Assembly (NCBI RefSeq): GCF_026712245.1
Contig: NZ_JAPPUY010000001.1
Location: forward strand, 1,302,001-1,366,000
From: Roseateles hydrophilus
Lineage (GTDB): Bacteria; Pseudomonadota; Gammaproteobacteria; Burkholderiales; Burkholderiaceae_C
DNA length: 64,000 nt
Reading direction: 5' to 3'
Made by a program: the position numbers and the translations under genes. Numbering within the stretch: the first letter of the stretch is position 1; each line of letters begins with the position of its first letter. Shown one piece after another: positions 18,223-27,607 of the stretch. The notes under the pieces were generated by a model. The model was not told where the DNA came from, searched no databases, and saw nothing but the letters and a program-made list of their open reading frames with translations.

Positions 18223-19574
18223 GCGCCCCGCCACTGCGCCGCCGCGAGATCGCCGCCTATGGCCTGGGCGACATGGGCTTCAACTTCTACTGGACCAACA
18301 TCTCGACCTTCCTGCTGATCTTCTACACCGACGTGTTCGGCATCACCGCGGCGGCGGCCGCCACCATGCTGTTCGTCGTGAAGATCTTCAACGCCTTCAC
18401 CGACCCCTTGATCGGCGCCGCCGCCGACCGCACGCGCACGCGCTGGGGCAAGTTCCGCCCCTACCTGCTGTTCCTGCCCGTGCCGCTGGCGGCGGCCGCG
18501 GTGCTGACTTACACCACACCCGACCTCGGCCCCACCGGCAAGCTGGCCTGGGCCGGCGTGAGCTACCTGCTGCTGATGACGATCTACACCGGCGTCAATC
18601 TGCCCTACAGCGCACTGTCCGCCGTCATCAGCGGCGACGCGCAGGCCCGTAACGCGATCAACGCGGCGCGCTTCGTCGCCGGCTTCGCGGGCGGCACGCT
18701 GGTGACGGCGGCCACGCCGCGCCTGGTCGAGCTGCTGGGCGCGGGCGACGCCACACGCGGCTGGCCGCTGACGATGGCGGTCTGGGGCGTCGCGGCCACC
18801 GCCATGCTGGCGCTGACCTTCCACGGCACGCATGAGCGCGTGCAGCCGGTGCAGGCCAGGCCATCCCCCGTGCGGCAGGACCTGGCGGACCTGCGCCGCA
18901 ACCTGCCCTGGGTGCTGCTGTTCCTGCTGGCGCTGATCATCATGGTCAGCATCACGCTGCGCATGACCAGCGCGGCCTACTACTTCAAGTACGTCGTCCA
19001 CCGGCCCGAGCTGCTCGCCAGCTTCGTGCCCGCCTACCTGCTGGCCGCGGCTGCCGGCACAGCGCTGACGCCGCTGCTGGCCCGTTTCATCGACAAGCGC
19101 CGGCTGATGATCGTGCTGATGCTGCTGTCCTCGGTGCTATCGGCGGCCTTCCTGTTTGTGGACGCGCAGCAGATCTGGCTCATGTATGCGCTGCAGATCG
19201 CGCTGGGCCTGACGCTGGGGCCGAAGTCGCCGCTGAACTTCGCGATGCTGGCCGATGCCGTGGACTACAACGAATGGCGCCACGGCCGCCGCGCCACGGC
19301 GCTGACCTTTGCCGCCAGCTCCTTCGCCCAGAAGCTGGGCACGGCGGTGGCCGTGGGCGTGATCGGCGTGCTGTTCACAACGCTGGGCTACGTGCCCAAC
19401 GCGGCCCAGTCCAGCGACTCGCAGGCCGGCATCGTCTGGCTGATGTCCGTCATCCCGGCTGGCTTCATGCTGCTGGCCGCCGGGCTGATGATGTTCTACA
19501 CCCTGGACAACCCGACGATGGCGCGCGTGCAGGCCGACCTCGCCGCCCGCCAGCCCCTGGCCGACAAGACCTGA
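18219..19574 (+). CDS. GPH-family sugar:cation symporter, probable aldobionate importer
   Basis: 451 residues with 12 membrane segments. GPH (glycoside-pentoside-hexuronide) family marks are [22 protein letters not shown] in helix 1, then [23 protein letters not shown] after helix 2, and [20 protein letters not shown] in the second half. The family imports di- and monosaccharides or uronides with H+ or Na+. Placement between gluconokinase (ATGA overlap) and the GH94 phosphorylase (four-base gap) makes the phosphorylase's substrate, likely cellobionate, the expected cargo. That is inferred from context only. Confidence 0.83.
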   Translation: MSAPPLRRREIAAYGLGDMGFNFYWTNISTFLLIFYTDVFGITAAAAATMLFVVKIFNAFTDPLIGAAADRTRTRWGKFRPYLLFLPVPLAAAAVLTYTTPDLGPTGKLAWAGVSYLLLMTIYTGVNLPYSALSAVISGDAQARNAINAARFVAGFAGGTLVTAATPRLVELLGAGDATRGWPLTMAVWGVAATAMLALTFHGTHERVQPVQARPSPVRQDLADLRRNLPWVLLFLLALIIMVSITLRMTSAAYYFKYVVHRPELLASFVPAYLLAAAAGTALTPLLARFIDKRRLMIVLMLLSSVLSAAFLFVDAQQIWLMYALQIALGLTLGPKSPLNFAMLADAVDYNEWRHGRRATALTFAASSFAQKLGTAVAVGVIGVLFTTLGYVPNAAQSSDSQAGIVWLMSVIPAGFMLLAAGLMMFYTLDNPTMARVQADLAARQPLADKT

Positions 19575-19578
19575 CCCC

Positions 19579-21909
19579 ATGATCCGCCACCACGACGACG
19601 GCGCCCGCTGCGAGCTGACCAGCCCCACCGCCCTGCCCCTGGCCGGCGGCTTCCTGTGGAACCGCCGCATGATGATCCAGGTGACCTGCCGCGGCTACGC
19701 CACCGCGCAGTTCATGCAGCCCGAGCCGGCCAAGTACGCGCATGCCCCCAACCTGGAGGCCAAGACCTTCATGCAGCCGGAGCAGGCCTACTACGCCCAC
19801 CACCCCGGCCGCTTTGTCTACGTGAAGGACGAGGACACCGGCGCGCTGTTCTCTGCGCCCTACGAGCCGGTGCGCGCGCCGCTGGACAGCTTCAGCTTCA
19901 CCGCCGCCACGCATGAGCTGGCCTGGACGGTGGAGCACCTTGGCCTGCGCGTCGAGATGCGCCTGGGCCTGCCCACCGACGACGTGGTGGAGCTGTGGGA
20001 GCTGCGCGTGACCGACCTGAGCGGCCGCCCGCGCCGCATCAGCGTCGTGCCCTACTTCCCCATCGGCTACATGTCGTGGATGAACCAGTCGGCCGAATGG
20101 CGCGCTGACCTCGGCGCCATCGTCGCCAGCAGCGTGACGCCTTACCAGAAGGTTGCCGACCACTTCAAGAACCTGCACCTCAAGGACAAGACCTACTTCC
20201 TCTGCGAGCGCACGCCCGATGGCTGGGAGGCCAGCCAGGCCGCGTTCGAGGGCGAAGGCGGCCTGCACGACCCCAGCGCGCTGCAGGCCGACCGGCTGGC
20301 CGGCGGCGACGCCCGCTACGAGACGCCCGCCGCCTGCGTGCAGTACCGGCTGGCGCTGGCGCCGTACCAGAGCGAGGTCTACCGCTTCGCCTTCGGCCCC
20401 GCGCTGGACGATGCCGAGATTGCGCAGGTGCGCAGCACCTACCTCAGCGAGGCCGGCTTCGCCCGCACCCGCGCGGCCTATGCCGACTACATCGCCAGCG
20501 GCAGTGGCGGCCTGCGCATCCGCACGCCGGACCCCGCGCTGGACCGCTTCGTGAACCACTGGCTGCCGCGCCAGGTCTTCTATCACGGCGACGTCAACCG
20601 CCTCAGCACCGACCCGCAGACGCGCAACTACCTGCAGGACAACCTGGGCATGGCCTACATCGCACCGAGCGTCACGCGCGGCGCGCTGCTGCACGCGCTC
20701 GCCCAGCAGCACGACAACGGCGCCATGCCCGACGGCATCCTGCTCGTCGAGGGCGCCGAGCTGAAGTACATCAACCAGGTGCCGCACACCGACCACTGCG
20801 TGTGGCTGCCCGTGTGCCTGCAGGCCTACCTGGACGAAACGGCCGACTTCGCGCTGCTCGGCGAGGTCGTGAACGGCCAGACGGTCGCCCAGCGCCTGGA
20901 TGCCGCCATGGCCTGGCTGCAGCAGGACCGCGACGCGCGTGGCCTGAGCTACATCGCCCAGGGTGACTGGTGCGATCCGATGAACATGGTGGGTTACCGG
21001 GGCCGCGGCGTCTCCGGCTGGCTGACGGTGGCAGCCGCGTACGCGATGTCCCTGTGGGCCGGCCTGTGCGCCGACGCCGGCCGCACCGAAGCGGCTACAC
21101 GCTGGCGCGCCGCCGCGCAAGCACTCAACGACGCGGCCAACACCCACCTGTGGGACGGCGACTGGTACGCGCGCGGCATCACCGACGACGACGTGAAGTT
21201 CGGCATCGCGGCCGACACCGAGGGCCGGATCTACCTGAACCCGCAGTCCTGGGCGCTGCTCAGCGGCGCAGCGAGCGACACGCAGCGGCAGCGCCTGCTG
21301 GCTGCCATCGACGCGCAACTGGAGACGCCGCACGGCGTGGCCATGTTCAACCCGCCCTACTCGCGCATGCGCGACGACGTGGGGCGCGTGACGCAGAAGC
21401 ACCCGGGCTCGGCCGAGAACGGCGCCGTCTACAACCACGCGGCCGCGTTCTACGTGCATGCGCTGTACGCCGTCGGCGACGCCGATCGCGCCTTCCACGC
21501 GCTGCGCCGGATGATCCCGGGCCCCGACGAGGCCGATCTGCGCCAGCGCGGGCAGTTGCCGGTGTTCATCCCCAACTACTACCGCGGCGCCCATGCGCAG
21601 TACCCGCGCACCGCCGGCCGCTCCAGCCAGCTGTTCAACACGGGCACGGCGGCCTGGGCCTACCGCAGCCTCATCGAGGGGCTGTGCGGCCTGCGCGGCT
21701 GCGCCGAGGGCCTGCGGGTGCGGCCGCAGCTGCCCTCGGGCTGGGACCGGCTGGACGCAACGCGTGAGTTCCGCGGCGCCCGGTTCGAGCTGCAGGTGCG
21801 CCGCACCGGCCGGGCCTGCGTGCGCCTGGACGGCCAGCCGCTGCCCGGCGCGGTCGTGCGCGGCATCGAACCCGGACGCTGCTACCGGCTGGAGGTCGAG
21901 TTAGCTTGA
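19579..21909 (+). CDS. GH94 phosphorylase, probable cellobionic acid phosphorylase
   Basis: 776 residues with the GH94 layout: N-terminal beta-sandwich (about 1-270), linker helices, (alpha/alpha)6 barrel (about 310-720) and a short C-terminal beta region. Candidate catalytic acid is Asp466 in [11 protein letters not shown], the equivalent of the GDWND motif of cellobiose phosphorylases. Length and the N-terminal stretches [32 protein letters not shown] and [13 protein letters not shown] resemble bacterial cellobionic acid phosphorylases as I recall them. These split 4-O-glucosyl-gluconate with phosphate into glucose-1-phosphate and gluconate. There is no signal peptide, so it acts in the cytoplasm. 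The co-operonic gluconokinase strongly supports a gluconate-releasing substrate. The 3' end overlaps the convergent LacI gene by nine bases. Confidence 0.78.
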   Translation: MIRHHDDGARCELTSPTALPLAGGFLWNRRMMIQVTCRGYATAQFMQPEPAKYAHAPNLEAKTFMQPEQAYYAHHPGRFVYVKDEDTGALFSAPYEPVRAPLDSFSFTAATHELAWTVEHLGLRVEMRLGLPTDDVVELWELRVTDLSGRPRRISVVPYFPIGYMSWMNQSAEWRADLGAIVASSVTPYQKVADHFKNLHLKDKTYFLCERTPDGWEASQAAFEGEGGLHDPSALQADRLAGGDARYETPAACVQYRLALAPYQSEVYRFAFGPALDDAEIAQVRSTYLSEAGFARTRAAYADYIASGSGGLRIRTPDPALDRFVNHWLPRQVFYHGDVNRLSTDPQTRNYLQDNLGMAYIAPSVTRGALLHALAQQHDNGAMPDGILLVEGAELKYINQVPHTDHCVWLPVCLQAYLDETADFALLGEVVNGQTVAQRLDAAMAWLQQDRDARGLSYIAQGDWCDPMNMVGYRGRGVSGWLTVAAAYAMSLWAGLCADAGRTEAATRWRAAAQALNDAANTHLWDGDWYARGITDDDVKFGIAADTEGRIYLNPQSWALLSGAASDTQRQRLLAAIDAQLETPHGVAMFNPPYSRMRDDVGRVTQKHPGSAENGAVYNHAAAFYVHALYAVGDADRAFHALRRMIPGPDEADLRQRGQLPVFIPNYYRGAHAQYPRTAGRSSQLFNTGTAAWAYRSLIEGLCGLRGCAEGLRVRPQLPSGWDRLDATREFRGARFELQVRRTGRACVRLDGQPLPGAVVRGIEPGRCYRLEVELA

Positions 21910-22929
21910 GCCACGCCGCAGCACCTGGAAACCCAGGTCCAGATGCGGCGTGTCCACCGGCTGGCCGCGCATCAACGCCATCAGCATCTGTGCCGCCTGC
22001 TGGCCGATCTGGCGCCGCGGCGTGGCCACGGTCGTCAGCGGCGGCAGCATCTGGTCGCTGCCGGGCAGGTCGTTGAAGCCGGCCACGGCCAGCCGCCCGG
22101 GCACGGCAATGCCCAGCCGCAGCGCGGCCAGCAGCGCGCCCTGTGCGAGATCGTCGTTGCAGAAGAAGACGGCATCGGCATCCGGCACCTCGCGCAGCAC
22201 GCGGGCCAGCAGCTCGCCCCCCAGCGCCATGGACGAGGGCTGGGCCACCAACAGCTTGTGCGCCTGCGCCGACAGGCCGGCCTCGGCCAGCGCAGCCTCG
22301 TAGCCCTCGCCGCGCTGCAGCGTGCGCGGGTCCAGCTGCGCGGCCACGTAGACGATGCGGCGGCGCCCGGCGTCCAGCAACTGGCGCGTGATGGCCCGCC
22401 CGGCCTCGCGCTGCGAGAAGCCGACGCTGTGGCCACCGACGTCGTCGCCCACCTCCATCAGGCGCACACAAGGCAGGCCGCTGCCCCGGATCAGCGCCGC
22501 CGCGGCGGGGCTCCGGTCGCTGCCGGTCACGATGAGCCCGGCCGGCCGGTGGGCCAGGAAGCTGCGCAGCTGCGCCTCTTCCTCGGCGCCGTCGTAATGC
22601 GTGACGCCGATCAGCGTCTGGTAGCCGGCCGGCAGCAGCGCCGCCTGCAAGGCATCCAGCAGTTCGACGAACACGGTGTTGCTGAGCTTGGGAATGAGCA
22701 CAGCCACATGCGAGCTGCGTGCCGAGGCGAGCGCCCGCGCGGCCGGGTCGGGCACATAGCCCAGCTCGGTCGCGGCGGCCTGCACGCGCGCCACCAGCTC
22801 CGCCGCCACCGCGCGCTCGCCGCGCAGCGCGCGCGACACGGTGATCGGGCTCACGCCCGCCGCTGCGGCCACGTCCGCCAAGGTCACCCGCCCCGTGGCG
22901 CGGGTGCGCCGTCCCATCGCGCCCGGCAT
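21901..22929 (-). CDS. LacI-family transcriptional regulator, GntR/IdnR-like
   Basis: 342 residues. The N-terminal helix-turn-helix (about 14-35, [20 protein letters not shown]) and hinge are followed by a periplasmic-binding-protein-like ligand domain. The C-terminal ending [14 protein letters not shown] and [21 protein letters not shown] resemble E. coli gluconate repressor GntR rather than PurR or RbsR. It starts seven bases after the deaminase gene, so it may be co-transcribed with ribokinase and deaminase. Its 3' end runs into the GH94 gene, whose operon it most plausibly controls through the 17663 operator. ATG at 22929 and at 22917 are both possible starts. Confidence 0.86.
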   Translation of the reverse strand: MPGAMGRRTRATGRVTLADVAAAAGVSPITVSRALRGERAVAAELVARVQAAATELGYVPDPAARALASARSSHVAVLIPKLSNTVFVELLDALQAALLPAGYQTLIGVTHYDGAEEEAQLRSFLAHRPAGLIVTGSDRSPAAAALIRGSGLPCVRLMEVGDDVGGHSVGFSQREAGRAITRQLLDAGRRRIVYVAAQLDPRTLQRGEGYEAALAEAGLSAQAHKLLVAQPSSMALGGELLARVLREVPDADAVFFCNDDLAQGALLAALRLGIAVPGRLAVAGFNDLPGSDQMLPPLTTVATPRRQIGQQAAQMLMALMRGQPVDTPHLDLGFQVLRRGSS

Positions 22930-22936
22930 GCTGCGG

Positions 22937-24247
22937 TCAGCCCGCCTTCATGCGGCCCACGACATCGCGCACCTCGGCCAGCAGGCCGGGCACGTCGATG
23001 GTGGTGGGCTGGCGGTCCTTCAGCACCTGGCGGCCGCCCACCCAGACGTTGCTGACATGCTCGCGGCCCGCCACGTACACCAGCTGCGCGGCGGCGTTGT
23101 AGACGGGCTGGCATTCCAGGCTGTCCAGCGACACGGCCACGACGTCGGCCAGCTTGCCCACTTCCAGCGAGCCCAGGTCGTCGGCGCGGCCCATGGCCTT
23201 GGCGGCGCGGATGGTCGCCATCTCCAGCGCCGTGCGCGCCGACGCCACCGTCGGGTCGCCGGTGATGCCCTTGGCCAGCAGCGCGGCCGAGCGGATCTCG
23301 CCGAACATGTCGAGCCGGTTGTTGGACGCGGCGCCATCGGTGCCGAGGATGGTGTTGACGCCCGCAGCCTCCAGCGCCTTGAGCGGCATCACGCCCGAGG
23401 CCAGCTTGAGGTTGGAGTTCGGGTTGTGCACCAGGTGCACGCCCTTCCTGGCCATCAGCTCGATCTCGGCCTCGTTCAGATGAACCATGTGCACGGCGAT
23501 CATCCGCTCGCTGAACAGGCCCAGCTTGTCCAGGCGCTCGATCGGGCGCACGCCGTACTGCTTCACGCTGTCGCTGACCTCACCCGCCGTCTCGTGGATG
23601 TGGCAGTGCATCTGGATGTCGAGCTTCTCGGCCAGGTCGCGCAGCTTGATGAAGGTCTCGTCCGACACCGTGTACGGCGCATGCGGCGCGCTGGTCCAGT
23701 CCAGTAGCTTTTCGCCCTTGTACTGCTCATAGGCGGCCACGCCCTTGGCGATGTAGTCGTCCGGCCCCGACGCATAGCCGGTCGGGAAGTCGATGACGTT
23801 CATCGACACGGCGGCACGCACGCCCGAGTCCACGGCGGCACGGGCCATCGCGGTCGGGAAGAAGTACATGTCGTTGATGTAGGTCGTGCCGCTGCGCAGG
23901 CCTTCGGCGGCGGCGAGCTTGGAGCCGAGATAGGTCCAGGCCTCGCTGACCCACTTCTTCTCCAGCGGCCAGATGTGGTTTTGCAGCCAGTCCATCAGCG
24001 GCACGTCGTCGGCGACGCCACGCAGCAGCGTCATGGCGGAGTGCGCATGGGCGTTGATCAGGCCGGGGATGAGGATCTGCTCGGGCAGGTCCACGCGCGC
24101 GGCCTGCGGGTACTTCGCCAGCAGCTCGGCGTGCGTGCCAATGGCGGCAATGCGCTCGCCGTCCATCAGCAGGCCATGGTGTTCCAGCGTGTCTTCGCCG
24201 GGCTTCATCGACAGCAGCCAGCGGGGCAGCAGCAGGGTCTGGGACAT
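22937..24247 (-). CDS. MTA/SAH deaminase-like amidohydrolase (TRZ/ATZ family)
   Basis: 436 residues, cytoplasmic. Metal and catalytic motifs of the amidohydrolase superfamily are intact: GLINAHAHSAMTLLRG (HxH), HCHIHETAGEV, HMVHLNEAE and LGTDGAASNNRLDMFGE. The family deaminates 5'-methylthioadenosine, S-adenosylhomocysteine and often adenosine, and length and motif spacing fit. Good ribosome binding site (AAGGAGAG) before ATG 24247. It lies 19 bases after the ribokinase gene and 7 before the LacI gene. With ribokinase it suggests nucleoside or ribose salvage, though no nucleosidase is seen here. Confidence 0.86.
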   Translation of the reverse strand: MSQTLLLPRWLLSMKPGEDTLEHHGLLMDGERIAAIGTHAELLAKYPQAARVDLPEQILIPGLINAHAHSAMTLLRGVADDVPLMDWLQNHIWPLEKKWVSEAWTYLGSKLAAAEGLRSGTTYINDMYFFPTAMARAAVDSGVRAAVSMNVIDFPTGYASGPDDYIAKGVAAYEQYKGEKLLDWTSAPHAPYTVSDETFIKLRDLAEKLDIQMHCHIHETAGEVSDSVKQYGVRPIERLDKLGLFSERMIAVHMVHLNEAEIELMARKGVHLVHNPNSNLKLASGVMPLKALEAAGVNTILGTDGAASNNRLDMFGEIRSAALLAKGITGDPTVASARTALEMATIRAAKAMGRADDLGSLEVGKLADVVAVSLDSLECQPVYNAAAQLVYVAGREHVSNVWVGGRQVLKDRQPTTIDVPGLLAEVRDVVGRMKAG

Positions 24248-24266
24248 GGGTTCTCTCCTTGTGGGA

Positions 24267-25190
24267 TCAGTTGTTGTGGCCAAGCAGTTGCTCGACTTCT
24301 TCGCGGCGTGGCATCGCGTCCTGAACGCCGGGGCGCGACACGGCAATGGACGCAGCCGCCTGCGCAAACGACAGCGCCGCCTCGATGGCCTGCCCTTCGG
24401 CCAGCGCCGTGACCAGCGCGCCGACCAGCGTATCGCCCGCGCCGACGGTGTCGACCGCCGTCACACGGCGCGCCGGCACACGGCGCGTGCCGGCATCATC
24501 GACCCAGCACAGGCCGTCGGCGCCCAGCGACACGAGCACGGCCGATGGCCCGCGGGCGCGTAGCGCCTGTGCCAAGGCCTCAGGCGCCGCCGCAGGCCCG
24601 CCCAGCGTCGTGACCAATGCCTGTGCCTCCAGCGCATTGACGACCAGCACATCAACCAGCGGCAGCAGCGACTCGCAGCCGGGCCGGTAGGGCGCGGCGT
24701 TCAGCAGCGTCTTCACGCCCGCAGCGCGCGCACGCTCGAAGGCGCGGGCGACGCTCTCCAGCGGCAGCTCCTGCTGCGCGATGAGCCAGCGCAGGCCGGC
24801 CAGTTCCAGTGCCTCGACCTGCACCAGCGGCAGCGTGCCGTTGGAGCCGGCGACGGTGACGATCTGGTTCTCGGCATCCTCGGCGCCGACGACGATCAGC
24901 GCCACGCCGGGCACCTCGTCGGCGGGCTGGGCGACGGCGCGCGTGTCGACGCCCTCACCCATCAGTTGCTCGACCATGGCCGCGCCGTTCTCCCGCAGCC
25001 CGACCCGCGCCGCCAGCGCGACCCGGGCGCCCAGCCGCGCCGCGGCAACGGCCTGGTTGGCGCCCTTGCCGCCCAGACAGGAACCGAAGCGCTGGCCACG
25101 CAGCGTCTCGCCCGGCAGCGGCAGGCGCGGCGCATGGACGATGAGGTCGCGGTTGACGCTGCCAAGCACGAGGATCTCGGGAACGGTCAT
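24267..25190 (-). CDS. rbsK: Ribokinase (PfkB family)
   Basis: 307 residues. PfkB family marks are GSVNRDLIVHAPRLPLPGET at the N-terminus, GGKGANQAVAAARLGA (signature 1) and the C-terminal DTVGAGDTLVGALVTAL with the catalytic Asp. The pattern of signature 1 and length favour ribokinase, which makes ribose-5-phosphate from ribose and ATP, over fructokinase or adenosine kinase. GGAG lies six bases before ATG 25190, and the longer frame has no ribosome binding site. First gene of a run with the MTA/SAH deaminase and LacI regulator; it begins only 14 bases beyond the gltA terminator, so it may receive read-through. Confidence 0.86.
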   Translation of the reverse strand: MTVPEILVLGSVNRDLIVHAPRLPLPGETLRGQRFGSCLGGKGANQAVAAARLGARVALAARVGLRENGAAMVEQLMGEGVDTRAVAQPADEVPGVALIVVGAEDAENQIVTVAGSNGTLPLVQVEALELAGLRWLIAQQELPLESVARAFERARAAGVKTLLNAAPYRPGCESLLPLVDVLVVNALEAQALVTTLGGPAAAPEALAQALRARGPSAVLVSLGADGLCWVDDAGTRRVPARRVTAVDTVGAGDTLVGALVTALAEGQAIEAALSFAQAAASIAVSRPGVQDAMPRREEVEQLLGHNN

Positions 25191-25204
25191 CAAGTCTCCA
25201 AATG

Positions 25205-25232
25205 AAAAACCCCTCGGGAGCACCGAGGGGTT
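25205..25232 (-). terminator. Rho-independent terminator after gltA
   Basis: Perfect 10-bp stem (AACCCCTCGG/CCGAGGGGTT) with a five-base loop. Read on the minus strand it is followed by a T run. It lies 20 bases past the gltA stop and closes the sdh-gltA operon. Confidence 0.93.
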
Positions 25233-25252
25233 CGCGTGAGGCGAGAGGCGGA

Positions 25253-26563
25253 TCAGCGCTGGCCGATGGGCTTCACGTCGCGCGGCGCGGCGCCGACGAA
25301 CAGCTGGCGCGGGCGGCCGATCTTGTACTCGGGGTCGCCGATCATCTCATTGAGCTGAGCGATCCAGCCCACCGTGCGGGCCAGCGCGAAGATGGCGGTG
25401 AACAGCGGCACGGGGATGCCGATGGCGCGCTGCACGATGCCCGAGTAGAAGTCCACGTTCGGGTAGAGCTTGCGGGCGACGAAGTACTCGTCTTCCAGCG
25501 CGATCTTTTCCAGCTTCATGGCCAGCTCGAACAGCGGGTCGTTCTGCAGACCCAGTTCGTTCAGCACTTCGTGGCAGGTCTCGCGCATCAGCTTGGCGCG
25601 CGGGTCGTAGTTCTTGTAGACGCGGTGACCGAAACCCATCAGCTTGACGCCGGAGTTCTTGTCCTTGACCTTGCTGATGAAGTCACCGATGCGGGCCACG
25701 CCACCGTTCTTCTGGATGTCGCCCAGCATGTTCAGGCAGGCCTCGTTGGCGCCGCCGTGCGCGGGGCCCCACAGGCAGGCCACACCGGCCGCGATGGCGG
25801 CGAACGGGTTGGTGCCCGACGACCCGCACAGGCGCACGGTCGAGGTCGACGCGTTTTGCTCGTGGTCGGCGTGCAGCGTGAAGATGCGGTCCATGGCGCG
25901 CACGAGCACGTCATTGGGCTTGTACTCCTCGCACGGCGTGGCAAACATCATGCGCATGAAGTTGCCGGCGTAGCTGAGGTCGTTCTTCGGGTAGATGTAG
26001 GGCTGGCCGATGGTGTACTTGTAGGCCATGGCCACGAGCGTGGGCATCTTGGCGATCAGGCGGATCGCCGCGATCTCGCGGTGCTCGGGGTTATTGATGT
26101 CGGTGCTGTCGTGATAGAAGGCCGACATCGCGCCCACCAGGCCGGTCATGACGGCCATCGGGTGGGCGTCACGGCGGAAGCCGCGCAGGAAGAACTGCAT
26201 CTGCTCGTTGACCATCGTGTGGTGCATCACACGGTCTTCGAAGCCGGCCTTCTGCTCGGCGTTGGGCAGCTCTCCGTACAGCAGCAGGTAGCAGGTCTCG
26301 AGGTAGTCGCAATTCACCGCGAGCTGCTCGATGGGATAGCCGCGGTACAGCAGCTCACCCTTGTCACCGTCGATGTAGGTGATCGTGGAATTGCACGACG
26401 CCGTCGACAGGAAGCCCGGGTCGTAGGTGAACTTGCCGGTCTGGCCGTAGAGCTTGCGGATGTCGATGACATCCGGGCCGATGCTGCCCTTGTAGAGCGG
26501 CAGGTCCATCGAGGGGCTGCCGTCGGAGAACGACAGGGTGGCTTTGACGTCGGACGGGGTCAT
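25253..26563 (-). CDS. gltA: Citrate synthase
   Basis: 436 residues, the length of the hexameric, NADH-sensitive Gram-negative type II enzyme. It condenses oxaloacetate with acetyl-CoA. Catalytic region [15 protein letters not shown] is present, with [14 protein letters not shown] and the histidine-bearing [14 protein letters not shown]. The ribosome binding site AGGA lies before ATG 26563. It is the last gene of sdhCDAB-sdhE-gltA and is followed by a strong terminator. Confidence 0.97.
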   Translation of the reverse strand: MTPSDVKATLSFSDGSPSMDLPLYKGSIGPDVIDIRKLYGQTGKFTYDPGFLSTASCNSTITYIDGDKGELLYRGYPIEQLAVNCDYLETCYLLLYGELPNAEQKAGFEDRVMHHTMVNEQMQFFLRGFRRDAHPMAVMTGLVGAMSAFYHDSTDINNPEHREIAAIRLIAKMPTLVAMAYKYTIGQPYIYPKNDLSYAGNFMRMMFATPCEEYKPNDVLVRAMDRIFTLHADHEQNASTSTVRLCGSSGTNPFAAIAAGVACLWGPAHGGANEACLNMLGDIQKNGGVARIGDFISKVKDKNSGVKLMGFGHRVYKNYDPRAKLMRETCHEVLNELGLQNDPLFELAMKLEKIALEDEYFVARKLYPNVDFYSGIVQRAIGIPVPLFTAIFALARTVGWIAQLNEMIGDPEYKIGRPRQLFVGAAPRDVKPIGQR

Positions 26564-26591
26564 GGTTCAGTCCTTAGGGTTTTGAAAAGCA

Positions 26592-26867
26592 TCAGGGGCG
26601 CAGGTCGCTCAGAACCTGTCGCACCGCGGCGGTGTCGATGTCACCACTGGGTTCCTTGCGGCGGAGCAACAGATCCAGCAGATCGTTGTCCGCCAGATCC
26701 ATCAGCATCGTCAGCCCTTCAGCTTGCGTGATGCTGATGCCGGACTCGACATGCCGCGCAAAGAATCGCTCAATGAGGAGGTCGTTCTCCAACAAGCCGC
26801 GGCGGCAACGCCAGCGCAGCTTGGACAGCGCGCGCTCGTCGATCAGCGGGGGGGCGACTTCGCTCAT
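26592..26867 (-). CDS. sdhE: Succinate dehydrogenase FAD assembly factor
   Basis: 91 residues, small and helical, of the SdhE/YgfY (Sdh5) family that promotes covalent flavin attachment to SdhA. The conserved RGxxE-containing helix reads WRCRRGLLENDLLIERFF. The ending is acidic and hydrophobic (DNDLLDLLLRRKEP). It sits ten bases after sdhB and 28 before gltA, the usual place in betaproteobacteria. Confidence 0.92.
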   Translation of the reverse strand: MSEVAPPLIDERALSKLRWRCRRGLLENDLLIERFFARHVESGISITQAEGLTMLMDLADNDLLDLLLRRKEPSGDIDTAAVRQVLSDLRP

Positions 26868-26877
26868 GAGACCAGAC

Positions 26878-27579
26878 TCAGACGGCGCGACGCACCATCA
26901 GTTCCTTGATCTTGCCAATGGCCTTCGTGGGATTCAGGCCCTTGGGGCAGACGTCCACGCAGTTCATGATGGTGTGGCAACGGAACAGGCGGTAGGGATC
27001 CTCGAGGTTATCCAGGCGCTCGTTGGTGGCTTCGTCGCGGCTGTCGGCAATGAAGCGGTAGGCCTGCAGCAAGCCCGCCGGACCAACGAACTTGTCGGGG
27101 TTCCACCAGAAGCTCGGGCAGCTCGTGGAGCAGCTCGCGCACAGGATGCACTCGTACAGGCCGTTGAGCTCGTCGCGCTCCTCAGGCGACTGCAGCCGCT
27201 CGGTGTCGGGCGGGATGTTGTCGTTGACGAGGTAGGGCTTGATGGAGTGGTACTGCTTGAAGAACTGCGTCATGTCGACGATGAGGTCGCGCACGACAGG
27301 CAGGCCCGGCAGCGGCTTGAGCACCACGGTGCCCGGCAGCGTGCGCATATTCGTCAAGCAGGCCAGGCCGTTCTTGCCATTGATGTTCATGGCGTCCGAA
27401 CCGCACACGCCTTCGCGGCAGGAGCGGCGGAAGGACAGGCTGGGGTCGACGGCCTTGAGCTTCATCAGGGCGTCCAGCAGCATGCGCTCGTTGCCGTCCA
27501 GCTCGACCTCGAGGGTCTGCATGTAGGGCTTGGCGTCCTTGTCCGGGTCGTAGCGATAAATCTGGAAAGTGCGCTTCAT
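26878..27579 (-). CDS. sdhB: Succinate dehydrogenase iron-sulfur subunit
   Basis: 233 residues. It carries the 2Fe-2S site (CREGVCGSDAMNINGKNGLAC), the 4Fe-4S site (CILCASCSTSCP) and the 3Fe-4S site (CHTIMNCVDVCPKGLNP), which pass electrons from FADH2 to ubiquinone. The ATG at 27579 gives the standard N-terminus (MKRTFQIYRYDPDKD); the longer frame overlaps sdhA and is rejected. It lies 28 bases after sdhA in the sdhCDAB order. Confidence 0.97.
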   Translation of the reverse strand: MKRTFQIYRYDPDKDAKPYMQTLEVELDGNERMLLDALMKLKAVDPSLSFRRSCREGVCGSDAMNINGKNGLACLTNMRTLPGTVVLKPLPGLPVVRDLIVDMTQFFKQYHSIKPYLVNDNIPPDTERLQSPEERDELNGLYECILCASCSTSCPSFWWNPDKFVGPAGLLQAYRFIADSRDEATNERLDNLEDPYRLFRCHTIMNCVDVCPKGLNPTKAIGKIKELMVRRAV

Positions 27580-27607
27580 GATCTTGATGTCCTGGGTCGA
27601 CCGGCCG

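Noticed and set aside
19465-21594. 709-codon open frame antisense to the GH94 gene
   Set aside because: Overlaps the symporter and phosphorylase genes on the coding strand and has no motif.
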